A DNA stretch of 64,000 nt from Bacillota bacterium (GCA_023663285.1 JAMPHT010000005.1:29897-93896), one strand, 5' to 3'; shown: positions 52,685 to 62,693, counted from the stretch's first letter. A program made the numbers and translations. Notes: a model not told the origin generated them from the sequence alone.

Positions 52685-54247
52685 TTAGCGATTAGCTGCT
52701 TCGGAAGCTCGCAGGCTTTTAGCCTTATTTGCCACTCCCTCCGTAAGCTCATGCAGTCCGATTGCAAAATATGGAATCATCAGTATAAGACATGGAAAAA
52801 CATATCTTGTCTTAGCTTCCCAGATGATGCTGAATAAAAAACTGCCGAATACAGCAATAAGCAGCACATATTTTTCGATCGGTATTTCCTTTTTCAGATT
52901 TTTCAGCAGCCAAAACAATATACAGCCATACATAAAAAGCTGGAAGGCTTTCATATAATTCTTGATTATTTTTCCTAAAGTCTCTTCCCTGTATATCATC
53001 TGCACAAGACGCGATTGCTCACGCTCGATATTATTAGTCATGGCAATACATTGGTACATGGGAACCTGCCATTGGATATTGATCTTAGTTTTCCAAAAAT
53101 AGCGGCAATACTCCGGATCATCCTTGAATTTTTTTAATGAATTTCTGATGTCAGCATATGCTGTCTCTGTAGCCGCTTTCACATCATCGCCGCTCTCAGC
53201 AAATATGATATAGTTATAACCGTCCCACCATCCGGGACCGCCCTCAGTGTCGTGCATTCCCATAGCGATCCAAAGAATCGCCGGTATTGATCTTGCTTCT
53301 TTGTCCCAGACACTTAAATACGGAAGCCTGACTGCGAACTGCAGCACCAGGACACCAGCCAGTATACTTCCCCCTGCGATAAGTAATTTCCGGTCAAAGC
53401 TGCAGATCAGCCTTATCAAAATGACAATGCCAAACGCAATCAGCACTATCAACGTATTTCTGCGAAATTGTACTGCTGCTCCCGACGCCAATGCCAGACC
53501 TGCCGCTTTCGCGACAGTAGGCTTTTCCAGACAGGAAAGCAGAAGCCATGCCGCCAGTAATGTCATAGCCGTAGAGCTTATTTCTCCATAAACAAAAGAT
53601 GTATATGCATACATCGGAAAACAGGTGACCGTCAAAAACAGGTAATACGTCTCTACCCTGCCCGCCGTTTTTTCATTGTTCCCTGAGATCCTTCTCAATA
53701 TTTGGCAGCCTGAAAAAACGATCAGCGGCAGCATAAGCGCATTAAAGTACTGAAAGGCCATATAATTTTCCCGGCCAAAAATCATAAAAAATCCACGCAG
53801 CAGAGTCGTTATTCCCAGAAGGTGACTGTATCTGGCCAAATAGCACCCTTTCCAGATCCCGCTGAAATCTCCGTCATTTAAGGCGTTGGCATAATAACAT
53901 ATCATTTTCTGATCGGCGCAAGGAGCCGCTCCGCATACACTGACCCAGTATATTCCTATAGCCAGTACTAAGATACAGGCAATTCCCAGCAAAACATTCC
54001 GGTTACATTTATAAAGCACCTTATCATACAGCACTCCAAGCAACAGCATACCTGAGCCAAAAAGCAATATCATTAATAATATGCGGAGAAAAGAATTGTT
54101 TTCGATGATAATGTATTCGAGTCCTGTCTCTAGCCGATTGCCTCCTGTTACAAACAGACTTGTCAAAAATAAAAAGGCATATAAAAAAATAGCTAAAATG
54201 TGAAAAGACTTCGTAAAAAAAGTCTCCGTTATTCTTCTTTTCTTCAT
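52685..54247 (-). CDS. GT-C-like polytopic membrane protein
   Basis: The 520-residue protein has about 12 membrane helices and a first extracytoplasmic loop with CADQKMICYYANALNDGDFS, whose acidic residue pattern resembles GT-C glycosyltransferases using lipid-linked sugars. A large loop (GMHDTEGGPGWWDGYNYIIF) precedes the last helices. Donor and acceptor are unknown. It may add sugars to wall polymers or proteins. It is 27 bases upstream of the TIGR03960 gene on the same strand. Confidence 0.65.
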   Translation of the reverse strand: MKKRRITETFFTKSFHILAIFLYAFLFLTSLFVTGGNRLETGLEYIIIENNSFLRILLMILLFGSGMLLLGVLYDKVLYKCNRNVLLGIACILVLAIGIYWVSVCGAAPCADQKMICYYANALNDGDFSGIWKGCYLARYSHLLGITTLLRGFFMIFGRENYMAFQYFNALMLPLIVFSGCQILRRISGNNEKTAGRVETYYLFLTVTCFPMYAYTSFVYGEISSTAMTLLAAWLLLSCLEKPTVAKAAGLALASGAAVQFRRNTLIVLIAFGIVILIRLICSFDRKLLIAGGSILAGVLVLQFAVRLPYLSVWDKEARSIPAILWIAMGMHDTEGGPGWWDGYNYIIFAESGDDVKAATETAYADIRNSLKKFKDDPEYCRYFWKTKINIQWQVPMYQCIAMTNNIEREQSRLVQMIYREETLGKIIKNYMKAFQLFMYGCILFWLLKNLKKEIPIEKYVLLIAVFGSFLFSIIWEAKTRYVFPCLILMIPYFAIGLHELTEGVANKAKSLRASEAANR

Positions 54248-54281
54248 TTTCCAATCCTTCTGATCGGGTCATTATTTCAAA

Positions 54282-55754
54282 TCATTCCTCTGAGGATTTC
54301 ACGGACATATCGCCTGCATTTCCCTGATTTTCGCTGCTCGCAGAAGCCACCTTACCTGCCAGGAACCCGGAAAGGACCGCCTGCAGATCCACGCCGGTGG
54401 ATTCCTTCAGACCATCTGTGACCTGCACGACTGTTCCCATGATATCCTTCATTAACTTAGAGGAATTTCCTTCGCCGTACATGGTGATCCTGTCAACGCT
54501 GTTAAGAGGCTCAGCGGCATTCTTGACCACCTCAGGGAGTGCCTTAAAGTACATTTCCAGGACCGCGGCCTCGCCCATCTTAGCCATGGCTTCCGCCTTT
54601 TTCTCAATACCTTCCGCCTCGGCAACGGATTTTGCACGAATGGCCTCAGCCTCTGCAAGTCCTCTGGTGCGGATACCTTCCGCCTCCTGCTCCATGGTGA
54701 ATTTCTTAGCCTCGGCCTGTGCTTTCATGGCCTCGGCCTCTTTCTCAGTCTCGAATTTTTTAGCCTCAGCTTCCCGCTGGCGTTCGTACAGCTGTGCGTC
54801 AGCCTGCTGCTGTTTTGCGAACCTTTCCGCTTCCGCCTTCTTTTTCACCTGCGCATCCAGCGCCTGCTCCATGACCTCGGCTTCCCGCTGCTTTAAGAGG
54901 ATCTCCTTTTCCTGCTTTGCGATATTTGCGTTTGCAGTGGTGATCTCCACCGTTTTACGCTGTTCCTCTTCCTGGATCTTATAGGCCGCGTCTGCCTCCG
55001 CCTTCTTGATATCCGACTCCCGCTTCAGCTCTGCCTTCTGGATAGCCAGTTCATTCTGTTTCTTAGCGATCTCAGATTCCGCGTTGACCTCCGCTTCGTT
55101 GGCCTCACGTTTTGCATTGGCCTGTGCCTTGGCGATCTCCTTTTCACTCTCTGCACGGGAAATAGCCGCATTCTTTTGAATTTTAACAATGTTGTCCACA
55201 CCCAGGTTCTCAATAACGCCGTTTCCGTCCACAAAATTCTGCACGTTAAAGCTGATGATGTCCAGCCCCATGGCTGCCAGATCCGGCTCTGCATTCTCCT
55301 TTACCAGAAGCGCAAATTTCTGACGGTCGGACACCATTTCCTCCAGGGCCATCTTGCCCACGATCTCACGCACATTGCCCTCCAGGACCTCTCTTGCCAC
55401 ACGGCCGATGTACTCCGCATTCTTGTTCAGGAAGTTTTGCGCCGCCAGCTTCAGGCGCTCTTCGTTGTCGCTGATCTTCACATTGACCGTAGCGTCCACA
55501 TTGATGTTGATATAATCGGCGGTAGGCACCGCATTGGAGGTCTTTACATCAATGGGGATCAGCTGCAGGTTCAGTTCATCCTTTCTCTCAAGGAAAGGAA
55601 TCTTGACCCCCGCTTTACCAATCAGTACCTTGGGATCTTTTCTCAGGCCGGAAATGATGATCGCCGTGTCGGGCGACGCCTTGACATAGCCTGTAAAAAA
55701 GATCAAGAGAAGAAAAAGAACAATAGCTGCTGCAACAGTGATTCCAATAAGCAT
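54282..55754 (-). CDS. Flotillin-like SPFH domain protein
   Basis: Flotillins scaffold membrane microdomains. The 490-residue product has a membrane helix at 1-24 (LIGITVAAAIVLFLLLIFF), an SPFH domain (GYVKASPDTAIIISGLRKDP, VGKMALEEMVSDRQKFALLV) and a long Ala/Glu-rich coiled coil (EKEIAKAQANAKREANEAEV), ending with an EMYFKALPEVVKNAA-type oligomerisation region. ATG 55754 follows AAAGGAG. No NfeD partner is adjacent, unlike Bacillus yuaF-yuaG. Confidence 0.9.
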   Translation of the reverse strand: MLIGITVAAAIVLFLLLIFFTGYVKASPDTAIIISGLRKDPKVLIGKAGVKIPFLERKDELNLQLIPIDVKTSNAVPTADYININVDATVNVKISDNEERLKLAAQNFLNKNAEYIGRVAREVLEGNVREIVGKMALEEMVSDRQKFALLVKENAEPDLAAMGLDIISFNVQNFVDGNGVIENLGVDNIVKIQKNAAISRAESEKEIAKAQANAKREANEAEVNAESEIAKKQNELAIQKAELKRESDIKKAEADAAYKIQEEEQRKTVEITTANANIAKQEKEILLKQREAEVMEQALDAQVKKKAEAERFAKQQQADAQLYERQREAEAKKFETEKEAEAMKAQAEAKKFTMEQEAEGIRTRGLAEAEAIRAKSVAEAEGIEKKAEAMAKMGEAAVLEMYFKALPEVVKNAAEPLNSVDRITMYGEGNSSKLMKDIMGTVVQVTDGLKESTGVDLQAVLSGFLAGKVASASSENQGNAGDMSVKSSEE

Positions 55755-55783
55755 AAGTTTTCTCCTTTCGTTTTTGCATATGA

Positions 55784-56236
55784 TCAACGGCAGATCTCTT
55801 CTGAATCCAGGAATATGGTAAAGGGTCCGTCATTCAACAGCGAGACCTTCATCTCCGCCCCGAAGCTCCCCTCTTCCACTACTGCTGTCTCACGCCTGCA
55901 GCAGTCAATTATGTACCGATACAGCTCATTGGCCAGATCCGGTGTGCCTGCGCTTGTAAAGGATGGGCGTTTTCCCTTTCGGCAGTCTGCATAAAGCGTA
56001 AACTGTGAAATCAGGAGCAGCTGGCCGTCCACCGTCTTTAGATCCAGATTTGTCTTGCCGTTCTCATCCTCAAAGATGCGGAGGCCCAACAGCTTTTTCA
56101 CCATTTTATCCGCGATCTCCTTTGTGTCCTCTCCGCTGACGCCTATAAAAACCAGCAGTCCCTTGCCGATCTTCCCGATAACGTTTCCATCTACGGATAC
56201 ACTTGCCTCATTTACTCTCTGAATCAGAAATCTCAT
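55784..56236 (-). CDS. dtd: D-aminoacyl-tRNA deacylase
   Basis: Dtd removes D-amino acids mistakenly attached to tRNA. The 150-residue product is standard length with [34 protein letters not shown] (catalytic Thr region) and [11 protein letters not shown]. The Gly-Pro pair is kept, but the usual GPVT reads GPFT. ATG 56236 lies within the end of the AI-2E gene (29-base overlap), so they are coupled. Confidence 0.93.
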   Translation of the reverse strand: MRFLIQRVNEASVSVDGNVIGKIGKGLLVFIGVSGEDTKEIADKMVKKLLGLRIFEDENGKTNLDLKTVDGQLLLISQFTLYADCRKGKRPSFTSAGTPDLANELYRYIIDCCRRETAVVEEGSFGAEMKVSLLNDGPFTIFLDSEEICR

Positions 56237-57590
56237 GGTCTTTATCCTTCTGTTCTGTCCCTTTTGCAGGCCGGGAAAAATGCCATCCGCCTTTGGCCAA
56301 ATGTTTGTCCCTCCGTTTGGAAGCCGGACCGCTGTTTTTCGCAGGAACGATTTCGTGGAAGCCCTCTTCATCCACATATTCCAGTCTTTCATACTGCTTC
56401 GTTTCCGTGGGCAGTTGTTTCTTTGTAAGCGCCATATTCACGGCGGCGCGGACAGTTGCATAAATAACTGCCAGAATAGGTACGCCGATGATCATACCGA
56501 ATACACCGAACAATCCGCCGAAGAAGGTGATTGCAAAAATGACCCAAAAACCGGTCAATCCGGTTGAACTCCCCAAAATCTTCGGCCCGATGATATTGCC
56601 GTCGACCTGCTGCAGAACAAGAATAAACACCACAAAATACAGACAGTTTAAGGGGTGCAGCGGATCCACCACAAAAATCAGCAGCGTACAGGGCACAGCC
56701 CCCAGGAAGGGTCCAAAAAAGGGAATGATGTTTGTGACCCCAATGATGACGCTTACCAGCGCAGCATAGGGAGTTTTCATAATGGATGTGCCGATAAAGC
56801 ACAGTATCCCAATGATAATGGAGTCTACGATCTTTCCGCCCAGAAAACCGATAAAAGTCTGATGGGTAAAACGGAGATTTTTGATCAGGGTATTGGATGT
56901 ATCCTGCTCAAAGACGGCATAAATAATCTTCTTCGCCTGCCCTGCAAATTTTTCCTTGCTTGCCATCATGTAAATAGAAATAATAAAACCTATAACAAAA
57001 TCCCACAGACCGCCCATGACATTGATAACACTCACCGAAACTGTCCTGATAAGCCCTGCGGCGGTATTCGGCAGGTCGTTGGTGACCCATTCCTCCAGCT
57101 CGCCGGAGTATTTGGTGACGGTCCTGATCACATATTCGCCCACCTCCGGATTGTCCTCCAGCGCCTTGTTCAGCCATTTGGTGATGTTTGTGGTGTAGGA
57201 GTCGAAATTTGTGACGATATTCTGTATGCTGGGGACGATCTGGGATATCAGCATGGATATTAACAGATAGATCAGTCCCACGAACAGAAAGGCAGTAACC
57301 AGAATACTGACTCCCCGGATAATGGAGTTCTTCTTTTTTCCATCCTTTATTTTCAGTTTTTTACAGAGGGGAAACAGTATTTTCTGCTCCACAAAGTTCA
57401 ACACCGGCGTAAGCAGATATGCTATTGCCATTCCAACTACCACCGGCATCAAAATGTCCGTGATAGTCTTGATGCCGGATTTGATGTTGGAGCTGTGGAA
57501 CACAAAATAATAAAAGACGATTGCGGCGGCAATCGACAGAAATGCAGTAAGCCCCCAGCGAAAATATTTGTTGTTGATCTTAAATTTCAT
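56208..57590 (-). CDS. AI-2E family transporter
   Basis: The 460-residue membrane protein has the AI-2E (UPF0118) helices: [39 protein letters not shown], and the conserved [20 protein letters not shown], with [20 protein letters not shown]. It may export a small molecule; the name comes from E. coli TqsA. The C-terminal 70 residues are a charged cytoplasmic tail. Confidence 0.9.
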   Translation of the reverse strand: MKFKINNKYFRWGLTAFLSIAAAIVFYYFVFHSSNIKSGIKTITDILMPVVVGMAIAYLLTPVLNFVEQKILFPLCKKLKIKDGKKKNSIIRGVSILVTAFLFVGLIYLLISMLISQIVPSIQNIVTNFDSYTTNITKWLNKALEDNPEVGEYVIRTVTKYSGELEEWVTNDLPNTAAGLIRTVSVSVINVMGGLWDFVIGFIISIYMMASKEKFAGQAKKIIYAVFEQDTSNTLIKNLRFTHQTFIGFLGGKIVDSIIIGILCFIGTSIMKTPYAALVSVIIGVTNIIPFFGPFLGAVPCTLLIFVVDPLHPLNCLYFVVFILVLQQVDGNIIGPKILGSSTGLTGFWVIFAITFFGGLFGVFGMIIGVPILAVIYATVRAAVNMALTKKQLPTETKQYERLEYVDEEGFHEIVPAKNSGPASKRRDKHLAKGGWHFSRPAKGTEQKDKDHEISDSESK

Positions 57591-57661
57591 GCAGGTATCC
57601 CTTCTTCAAGCGTATTTGATATATCTCTATCATACACTTAATTTCCCGATACCACAAGTGT

Positions 57662-58270
57662 TTATTTCGCCCCCATTGCTTCGATGGGCGTCAGGCTGAA
57701 GCGGATAAAAAAGCCTCTGTCATGCTGGCATACGGGACATACATAGGGCGCGCTTGTCCCCTTGTACACAAAGCCGCAGTTCAAGCACATCCACTCTTCT
57801 TCCACATCTGACACAAACAGCTTTCCTTCCTTTATAAGCTCCGCATATTTTCCAAAGCGGTCGCCGTGTATTTTTTCAATATTTGCAATCTGGAAAAAGG
57901 ACGCCGCTACACGCTCAAAGCCTTCCTCTCTGGCCTTTTCTCCGAAATTTTTGTAAACGTCGTCATGCTCCTCGTACTCGTTATGCTGAGCCATACTGAG
58001 CAGGTCGGCGATGTCCTCGGAAATATCCACGGGATAACCGCCGTCTATAAAGATACTTTTGCCCGCCATCTCCTGCAGATGCCGATAGAAGATTTCCGCG
58101 TGCTCCTTCTCTTGGGACGCTGTAAAGGCAAATATGGCGCTTATGACGTGCATACCGTTTTTCTCCGCCTGGGACGCTGCAAAGGTGTATCGGTTGCGCG
58201 CCTGGCTCTCTCCCGCAAACGCCCGCATCAGGTTATCCTTGGTTTCGCTGTTTTCAAATTCTACTGCCAT
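57662..58270 (-). CDS. Rubrerythrin
   Basis: Rubrerythrin reduces hydrogen peroxide in anaerobes. The 202-residue product has a ferritin-like diiron N-terminal domain (GESQARNRYTFAASQAEKNG; the ExxH pair in ASQEKEHAEIFYRHL) and a C-terminal rubredoxin-like iron site with CLNCGFV and CPVCQHDRGFF. ATG 58270 follows AAAGGACAG. Oxidative-stress regulation is expected; I see no clear PerR box. Confidence 0.93.
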   Translation of the reverse strand: MAVEFENSETKDNLMRAFAGESQARNRYTFAASQAEKNGMHVISAIFAFTASQEKEHAEIFYRHLQEMAGKSIFIDGGYPVDISEDIADLLSMAQHNEYEEHDDVYKNFGEKAREEGFERVAASFFQIANIEKIHGDRFGKYAELIKEGKLFVSDVEEEWMCLNCGFVYKGTSAPYVCPVCQHDRGFFIRFSLTPIEAMGAK

Positions 58271-58386
58271 GTTTTTTCTGTCCTTTCCTGTTTGATATAA
58301 AATTTTCAAAAATACCTGCCGTTTTAAGTATATCCGCACTTTCCCAAAATATTATCCCGCCGCTTTAAATTCATTTCGCTTACATT

Positions 58387-58432
58387 CATTTCTTTGCAAA
58401 AAAATCTCATTTTCTTTGCAAAATAGTCTCAT
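58387..58432. repeat. Two imperfect direct repeats between divergent genes
   Basis: TTCTTTGCAAAAAAATCTCA and TTCTTTGCAAAATAGTCTCA follow each other about 22 bases apart in the 320-base gap between rubrerythrin and the ttcA-like gene. They could be a regulator site or simple slippage. No gene is seen in the gap. Confidence 0.6.
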
Positions 58433-58456
58433 TCTCTTAAAATTTGAATCGGAATC

Positions 58457-58465
58457 TGTTATAAT
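58457..58465 (+). promoter_or_regulatory. Extended -10 promoter of the ttcA-like gene
   Basis: TGTTATAAT (TG at 58457-58458, TATAAT at 58460-58465), about 125 bases upstream of the start. No good -35 is visible, as is usual for extended -10 promoters. Confidence 0.5.
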
Positions 58466-58590
58466 ATATTCTATGTTGAAGTCAATAACCCCGCTGTAAT
58501 GCAAAATGTGTGGGCTGTTTTGCAGCAAATATCAGACGGCAGGGGTTGATAAAAACTGTAAAAAAGCATAAAGAGGCGGATAAGAAAACC

Positions 58591-59331
58591 ATGAGATTAC
58601 AGCAGGTACTAAGTTATGTCCGCAGGGCTGTGGACGACTATCATATGATTTCAGAGGGCGATCGGATAGCCGTGGGGATCTCCGGCGGCAAAGACAGTCT
58701 GACGCTGCTCTATGCCCTTAACGACCTCAGGCGCTTCTATCCCCTGCACTTTGAGATCCATGCCGTCACAGTTGACTTGGGCTTTGATAATCTGAAGCTG
58801 GACGAGATCAGAGCGCTGTGCAATACAATGAATGTGGAATATACTGTTGTCAAAACAGATATTGCACAAGTCGTATTTGAGGAACGCAGGGAGGAAAATC
58901 CCTGCTCCCTCTGTGCCAAGATGCGAAAAGGCGCGCTGAATCAGGCAATCAAGAAAGCCGGCTGCAATAAAGTGGCTTATGCCCACCACAAGGATGACGT
59001 GGTGGAAACCATGCTGATGTCTCTGATCTTTGAGGGAAGGTTTCACACCTTTGCCCCTGTGACCTATTTAGACCGCATGGAGCTCACGGTCATTCGGCCC
59101 CTCATGTACATGAATGAGGCGGACGTCATTGGTTTTGTCCACAAATATGATGTTCCGGTGGTAAAAAGCCCCTGCCCCGCGGACGGTCATACCAAACGGG
59201 AATATGTAAAAAATCTGCAGCGTGACCTGAATCTGGAAAATCCGGGCGTCAAGGAGCGTATGTTTACCGCTATCGTAAACAGCAATATGAAAGGTTGGAA
59301 AAAAGAAAATGGCTGTGATGAATCCAAATAA
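58591..59331 (+). CDS. TtcA-like tRNA 2-thiolation protein
   Basis: The 246-residue protein is of the TtcA/TilS family, which activates or thiolates tRNA bases. It has the PP-loop VGISGGKDSLTLLYAL near residue 30, PCSLCAKMRKGAL near 103 (CxxC), HHKDDVVETMLMSL near 132 and SPCPADG near 192; these cysteines would hold a 4Fe-4S cluster as in TtcA. ATG 58591 (MRLQQVLSYV) is chosen; an upstream GTG at 58510 is less likely. It overlaps the recombinase by 23 bases. Confidence 0.88.
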   Translation: MRLQQVLSYVRRAVDDYHMISEGDRIAVGISGGKDSLTLLYALNDLRRFYPLHFEIHAVTVDLGFDNLKLDEIRALCNTMNVEYTVVKTDIAQVVFEERREENPCSLCAKMRKGALNQAIKKAGCNKVAYAHHKDDVVETMLMSLIFEGRFHTFAPVTYLDRMELTVIRPLMYMNEADVIGFVHKYDVPVVKSPCPADGHTKREYVKNLQRDLNLENPGVKERMFTAIVNSNMKGWKKENGCDESK

Positions 59332-60376
59332 CTATCATGATGAGCAGAACAGGCAGAACATACTGAAAATGCGGGCAGTGCTGGAAACCCTTCCCTCCTT
59401 CTGCCGAACCTATTTCCGCGGCATCGAGGAATACACCTCCTCTCGCACCAGACTTGCCTATGCCTATGACCTCAGACTCTTTTTTGAGTTCCTCCATGAG
59501 CAAAACCCTGTCTGCGCCAAGATGGAAATAAAGGATCTCCCGCTGGAAATTCTGGACCAGCTGACCAGAATCGATATTGAAGAATACCTGGAATATATGT
59601 CCTACTACGAAAGAGCCGGCAAGGAGATCACCAACGACGAGCGGGGCAAAGAGCGGAAGCTGGCAGCGCTGCGAAGCTTTTACAATTATTTTTATCAGGG
59701 AGAATTGATCAAAAATAATCCTGCCGCCCTGGTTCCCATGCCAAAGAAGCACGCAAAGGAAATCATACGTCTGGAGCCAAATGAAGTGGCAATGCTGCTG
59801 GACCAGGTGGAGGACGGCGCCAAGCTGACGAAAAAGGAACTGGAATATCATAAAAAGACCAGACTGCGGGATGTGGCCCTGCTGACCCTTTTGCTTGGAA
59901 CGGGCATCCGTGTGTCCGAATGTGTGGGACTGGATATACAGGATATAAATTTCGACGTGTGCGGGATAAAAATACGCCGTAAGGGCGGCTATGAGGCTGT
60001 CGTATATTTTGGTGAAGAGGTGGAAACTGCTCTCTTAGACTATCTGGAGGAACGGAATCATATCATTCCGGAGCAGGGACATGAGAACGCTCTCTTCCTC
60101 TCCCTGCAGAACCGCAGAATGGCTGTCCGCTCCGTGGAAAATCTTGTCAAAAAGTACTCTTCCAGGGTCACCACCCTGAAAAAGATCACCCCGCACAAAT
60201 TGAGAAGTACCTATGGCACCACACTGTATCAGGAGACAGGAGATATTTATCTGGTAGCGGATGTGCTGGGACATAAGGATGTCAATACCACCAGAAAGCA
60301 CTACGCCGCCCAGGACGACGAACGGCGCAGACGTGCCGCAAACGTTGTGCGGCTGCGGGAAAAGGGACGGGACTAA
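59309..60376 (+). CDS. Tyrosine recombinase, XerD-like
   Basis: The 355-residue protein has the SAM-like N-terminal domain (EYTSSRTRLAYAYDLRLFFE) and a catalytic domain with Arg in GTGIRVSECVGL (near 200), HKLRSTYGT (near 297), LGHKDVNTT (near 321) and the nucleophile Tyr in RKHYAAQDD (near 331). It is probably a housekeeping recombinase for chromosome dimers, since no attachment site or phage gene is nearby. It is coupled to the ttcA-like gene. Confidence 0.85.
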   Translation: MAVMNPNNYHDEQNRQNILKMRAVLETLPSFCRTYFRGIEEYTSSRTRLAYAYDLRLFFEFLHEQNPVCAKMEIKDLPLEILDQLTRIDIEEYLEYMSYYERAGKEITNDERGKERKLAALRSFYNYFYQGELIKNNPAALVPMPKKHAKEIIRLEPNEVAMLLDQVEDGAKLTKKELEYHKKTRLRDVALLTLLLGTGIRVSECVGLDIQDINFDVCGIKIRRKGGYEAVVYFGEEVETALLDYLEERNHIIPEQGHENALFLSLQNRRMAVRSVENLVKKYSSRVTTLKKITPHKLRSTYGTTLYQETGDIYLVADVLGHKDVNTTRKHYAAQDDERRRRAANVVRLREKGRD

Positions 60377-60448
60377 ATCTGCGGCAATGATTAGGTATGG
60401 GGATTGACATTATCAGCATTAATTTGTAGAATCAAGCATCACGCGGAT

Positions 60449-60841
60449 CTAATATATAAATTCCGCGGAATAATAAGGCAGGATCAGGTCCTGCCCCGCT
60501 GCGATACTGCCGTCCGCATCCAGATGGTTGATACTACGCACTTCTGCAATATAGCTGTTCTTATCCTTATAAGCATTATAATCAATATATTCCTCTGCAA
60601 TATCCCACAGGCTCTCTCCCGCTTCCACCGTGACCAGGGTGTAGTACTTAAAGCCGCTGCTTGCATTAGACCTGATGGTATTATAAGAAATCGCACAGAT
60701 CATGATCATACAGATGGTGGCAAACAGGGCAAGGAAAGCAACCGCCGCCTTTCTCCTTCTCTCTCTGCGAAGGCGCAGGACCCGCCCGTAAGACTTAAGC
60801 TCCCTGTCGCTCATCTTCTGAATATTTCTGTAACCTCTCAT
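60449..60841 (-). CDS. YneA-like LysM cell-division inhibitor
   Basis: The 130-residue protein has a basic N-terminus (SYGRVLRLRRERRRK), one helix (AAVAFLALFATICMIMICAI) and an external LysM-like domain (VEAGESLWDIAEEYI, INHLDADGSIAAGQDLILPY). This matches YneA, the SOS-induced inhibitor of Bacillus cell division, normally next to lexA. lexA lies 1.9 kb away here. Several LexA boxes surround its promoter. ATG 60841 is chosen; 60847 is possible. Confidence 0.78.
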   Translation of the reverse strand: MRGYRNIQKMSDRELKSYGRVLRLRRERRRKAAVAFLALFATICMIMICAISYNTIRSNASSGFKYYTLVTVEAGESLWDIAEEYIDYNAYKDKNSYIAEVRSINHLDADGSIAAGQDLILPYYSAEFIY

Positions 60842-60874
60842 GATCATCACCCTTTCAATACGTTCGTATGTTCG

Positions 60875-60947
60875 GAACATTTGTTCTATATTTGCATTAT
60901 AGTATAAGAACAAATGTTTGTCAACAGAAAAATCGAACATATTTTCG
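60875..60947 (-). promoter_or_regulatory. Consensus promoter with three LexA (SOS) boxes
   Basis: On the reverse strand TTGACA (60924-60919), 17 bases, TATAAT (60901-60896). Boxes of the GAAC-N4-GTTC type are at 60875-60886 (GAACATTTGTTC, perfect), 60908-60919 (GAACAAATGTTT, in the spacer and touching the -35) and 60934-60947 (CGAACATATTTTCG, one mismatch to CGAACATATGTTCG). A weaker one is at about 60861-60874. LexA would tightly block this promoter. Confidence 0.85.
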
Positions 60948-60988
60948 TTTTGGGCAGTATGCTGCCCGCCGGAAAAGGATGCAGGCAC

Positions 60989-62461
60989 TCAGCCTTCACT
61001 GTCAGAATCAGCCTTACCTTCAGAACCAAGCTCCTTATTACGTGTCCGACGCTTCAGGGATGAAAGCTTGCTGCCGGGCAGGAACTTTATGCCCTGGCTG
61101 CGGCAGATCTTTCTTATTTCAATGGCCGCGATCACCGCCGCAAGGATCCCGCTGCAGGTATTGCTCACCACCATGACGATCCCAACGCTTACATTTCCCA
61201 GGCTTGTGAACTGCTGCAAAGCCCATAATACCGGAATGCGGAATACAAATACCCTGCAGAAGTTCATAAGCAGCGTGATCTTCGTTTTCCCGAATCCATA
61301 GAGCATTCCCATGACCGCCGCATTTACACCTAAGGGGACAGCCCCCAGGGCCTCCAACCGATAGACCTCCGCTATCATTCCGGCAAATTCCGCGTCTCCT
61401 TTGGAAAACAGGGCGGACAGCGGTTTTAAGAAGATCAGGGACAGGCTCATAAAGAGAAGTCCGCAGATCACATTGATAAGAAGCGTCCATTTAAACGCGG
61501 ACAGGGCGCGCTCCGGCTTCTTCGCTCCCAGATTCTGGCTGATGATGGCAGAGCCGCCCTCCTGGAATCCGTTCTGGGGCATGGTGGTGATCCCGCCGAT
61601 ATTGTTGGAGATTCCCAGCGCGCCTACGGTCAGAGAGCCATAGACGGTGCTCATGGAATTGACTACCACCTTTCCCATGGCAAAGGCTGCTTTTTCCACA
61701 ACCACCGGAACAGACAGTTTTACCATGGGCTTTACCACCTCGCCCTTAAAGTCGATGGCCCGGAAGGAAAAGCCGAATACATTTTCCCCCTGGTTCAGGT
61801 TGATGACAGCTGCCACAAGCATCACAAGCTGGGACAGGATCGTTGCGATGGCTATCATGGTCACATTCCCCTCCAGCCCGTATACAAACCAGGCTGTCAG
61901 GCTGAGCTTTACCACGATCACCAGCATATTCAGATACAAAATACGACGGGAATTCCCCCTGACCCGCTCTATGGCAATGTACACACTGTTGAAAAAGGTG
62001 ATCACCATAGCCACCAGCTCCAGTACAAAATAGGTGCTTCCCTCTGCGATAAACTCCTCCGGCGTATTCATGATCCGCAAAAACTGTGGCGTAAAGGGAC
62101 CCAGCAACAGCAATATTCCGCCTCCCAGTATAGCGCACATGGAGAACAAGGTGCTGACCCTGCGCTTTACCAGTTCAAGCTTCCCCGCTCCGTAGGCTTC
62201 ACTGATCTTGATGCTGGAGCCTACCGCCAGGCCGCCGCCCAGGGCGGACAGCATCAGGTTGATCTGTGACAGATAGGCCACGGCGGATACGGTGGAATTT
62301 CCAATGTGGGACGCCATCAGCGTATCCAGGATCTTAAAAAGCTGGTTCAGGCTCTGGTACAGCGCCAGCGGCAGGCCCAGCTGCAATACCACTTTTCCCA
62401 TGTGGCCGTTTTGAGCAAACTCTCTGAATTTTTCATCCTTTTTTGATAAAAATGTCGACAT
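60989..62461 (-). CDS. MATE family efflux transporter
   Basis: The 490-residue protein has the twelve-helix MATE layout: GKVVLQLGLPLALYQSLNQL, LDTLMASHIGNSTVSAVAYL, and a matching second half VVVEKAAFAMGKVVVNSMST with NGFQEGGSAIISQNLGAKKP. It would export cationic drugs or metabolites. ATG 62461 is preceded by GGGAGAAAG. It is divergent from lexA and upstream of the YneA-like gene, which has its own promoter. Confidence 0.93.
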   Translation of the reverse strand: MSTFLSKKDEKFREFAQNGHMGKVVLQLGLPLALYQSLNQLFKILDTLMASHIGNSTVSAVAYLSQINLMLSALGGGLAVGSSIKISEAYGAGKLELVKRRVSTLFSMCAILGGGILLLLGPFTPQFLRIMNTPEEFIAEGSTYFVLELVAMVITFFNSVYIAIERVRGNSRRILYLNMLVIVVKLSLTAWFVYGLEGNVTMIAIATILSQLVMLVAAVINLNQGENVFGFSFRAIDFKGEVVKPMVKLSVPVVVEKAAFAMGKVVVNSMSTVYGSLTVGALGISNNIGGITTMPQNGFQEGGSAIISQNLGAKKPERALSAFKWTLLINVICGLLFMSLSLIFLKPLSALFSKGDAEFAGMIAEVYRLEALGAVPLGVNAAVMGMLYGFGKTKITLLMNFCRVFVFRIPVLWALQQFTSLGNVSVGIVMVVSNTCSGILAAVIAAIEIRKICRSQGIKFLPGSKLSSLKRRTRNKELGSEGKADSDSEG

Positions 62462-62602
62462 AATAATCTTTCTCCCGCGTATCATAACTTTTCTAAAATG
62501 GTATTCCTGACTGCCATACAAACCCTATGATATAACAAAAATGAGATCAATCATACCGTTTTTTATGAAATTTTATAAAAATCATCCGGTTCCATCAATA
62601 TC

Positions 62603-62655
62603 CGAACATATTTTTGGAATATATGTTTGCCTTTTTGCTTTTAGTATGGTATGAT
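62603..62655 (+). promoter_or_regulatory. lexA promoter with two LexA boxes
   Basis: CGAACATATTTTTG (62603-62616) and GGAATATATGTTTG (62616-62629) are adjoining near-consensus LexA boxes. TTGCCT (62627-62632), 17 bases and TATGAT (62650-62655) form the promoter, so the second box overlaps the -35. This fits autoregulation of lexA. Confidence 0.8.
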
Positions 62656-62693
62656 AAATATATCAAAAATAACGCCGAGGAGGTATATTGCCC

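Noticed and set aside
59309-60376. Phage or island integrase
   Set aside because: No attachment repeats, tRNA, excisionase or phage genes nearby; overlap with the ttcA-like gene looks like a stable housekeeping arrangement.
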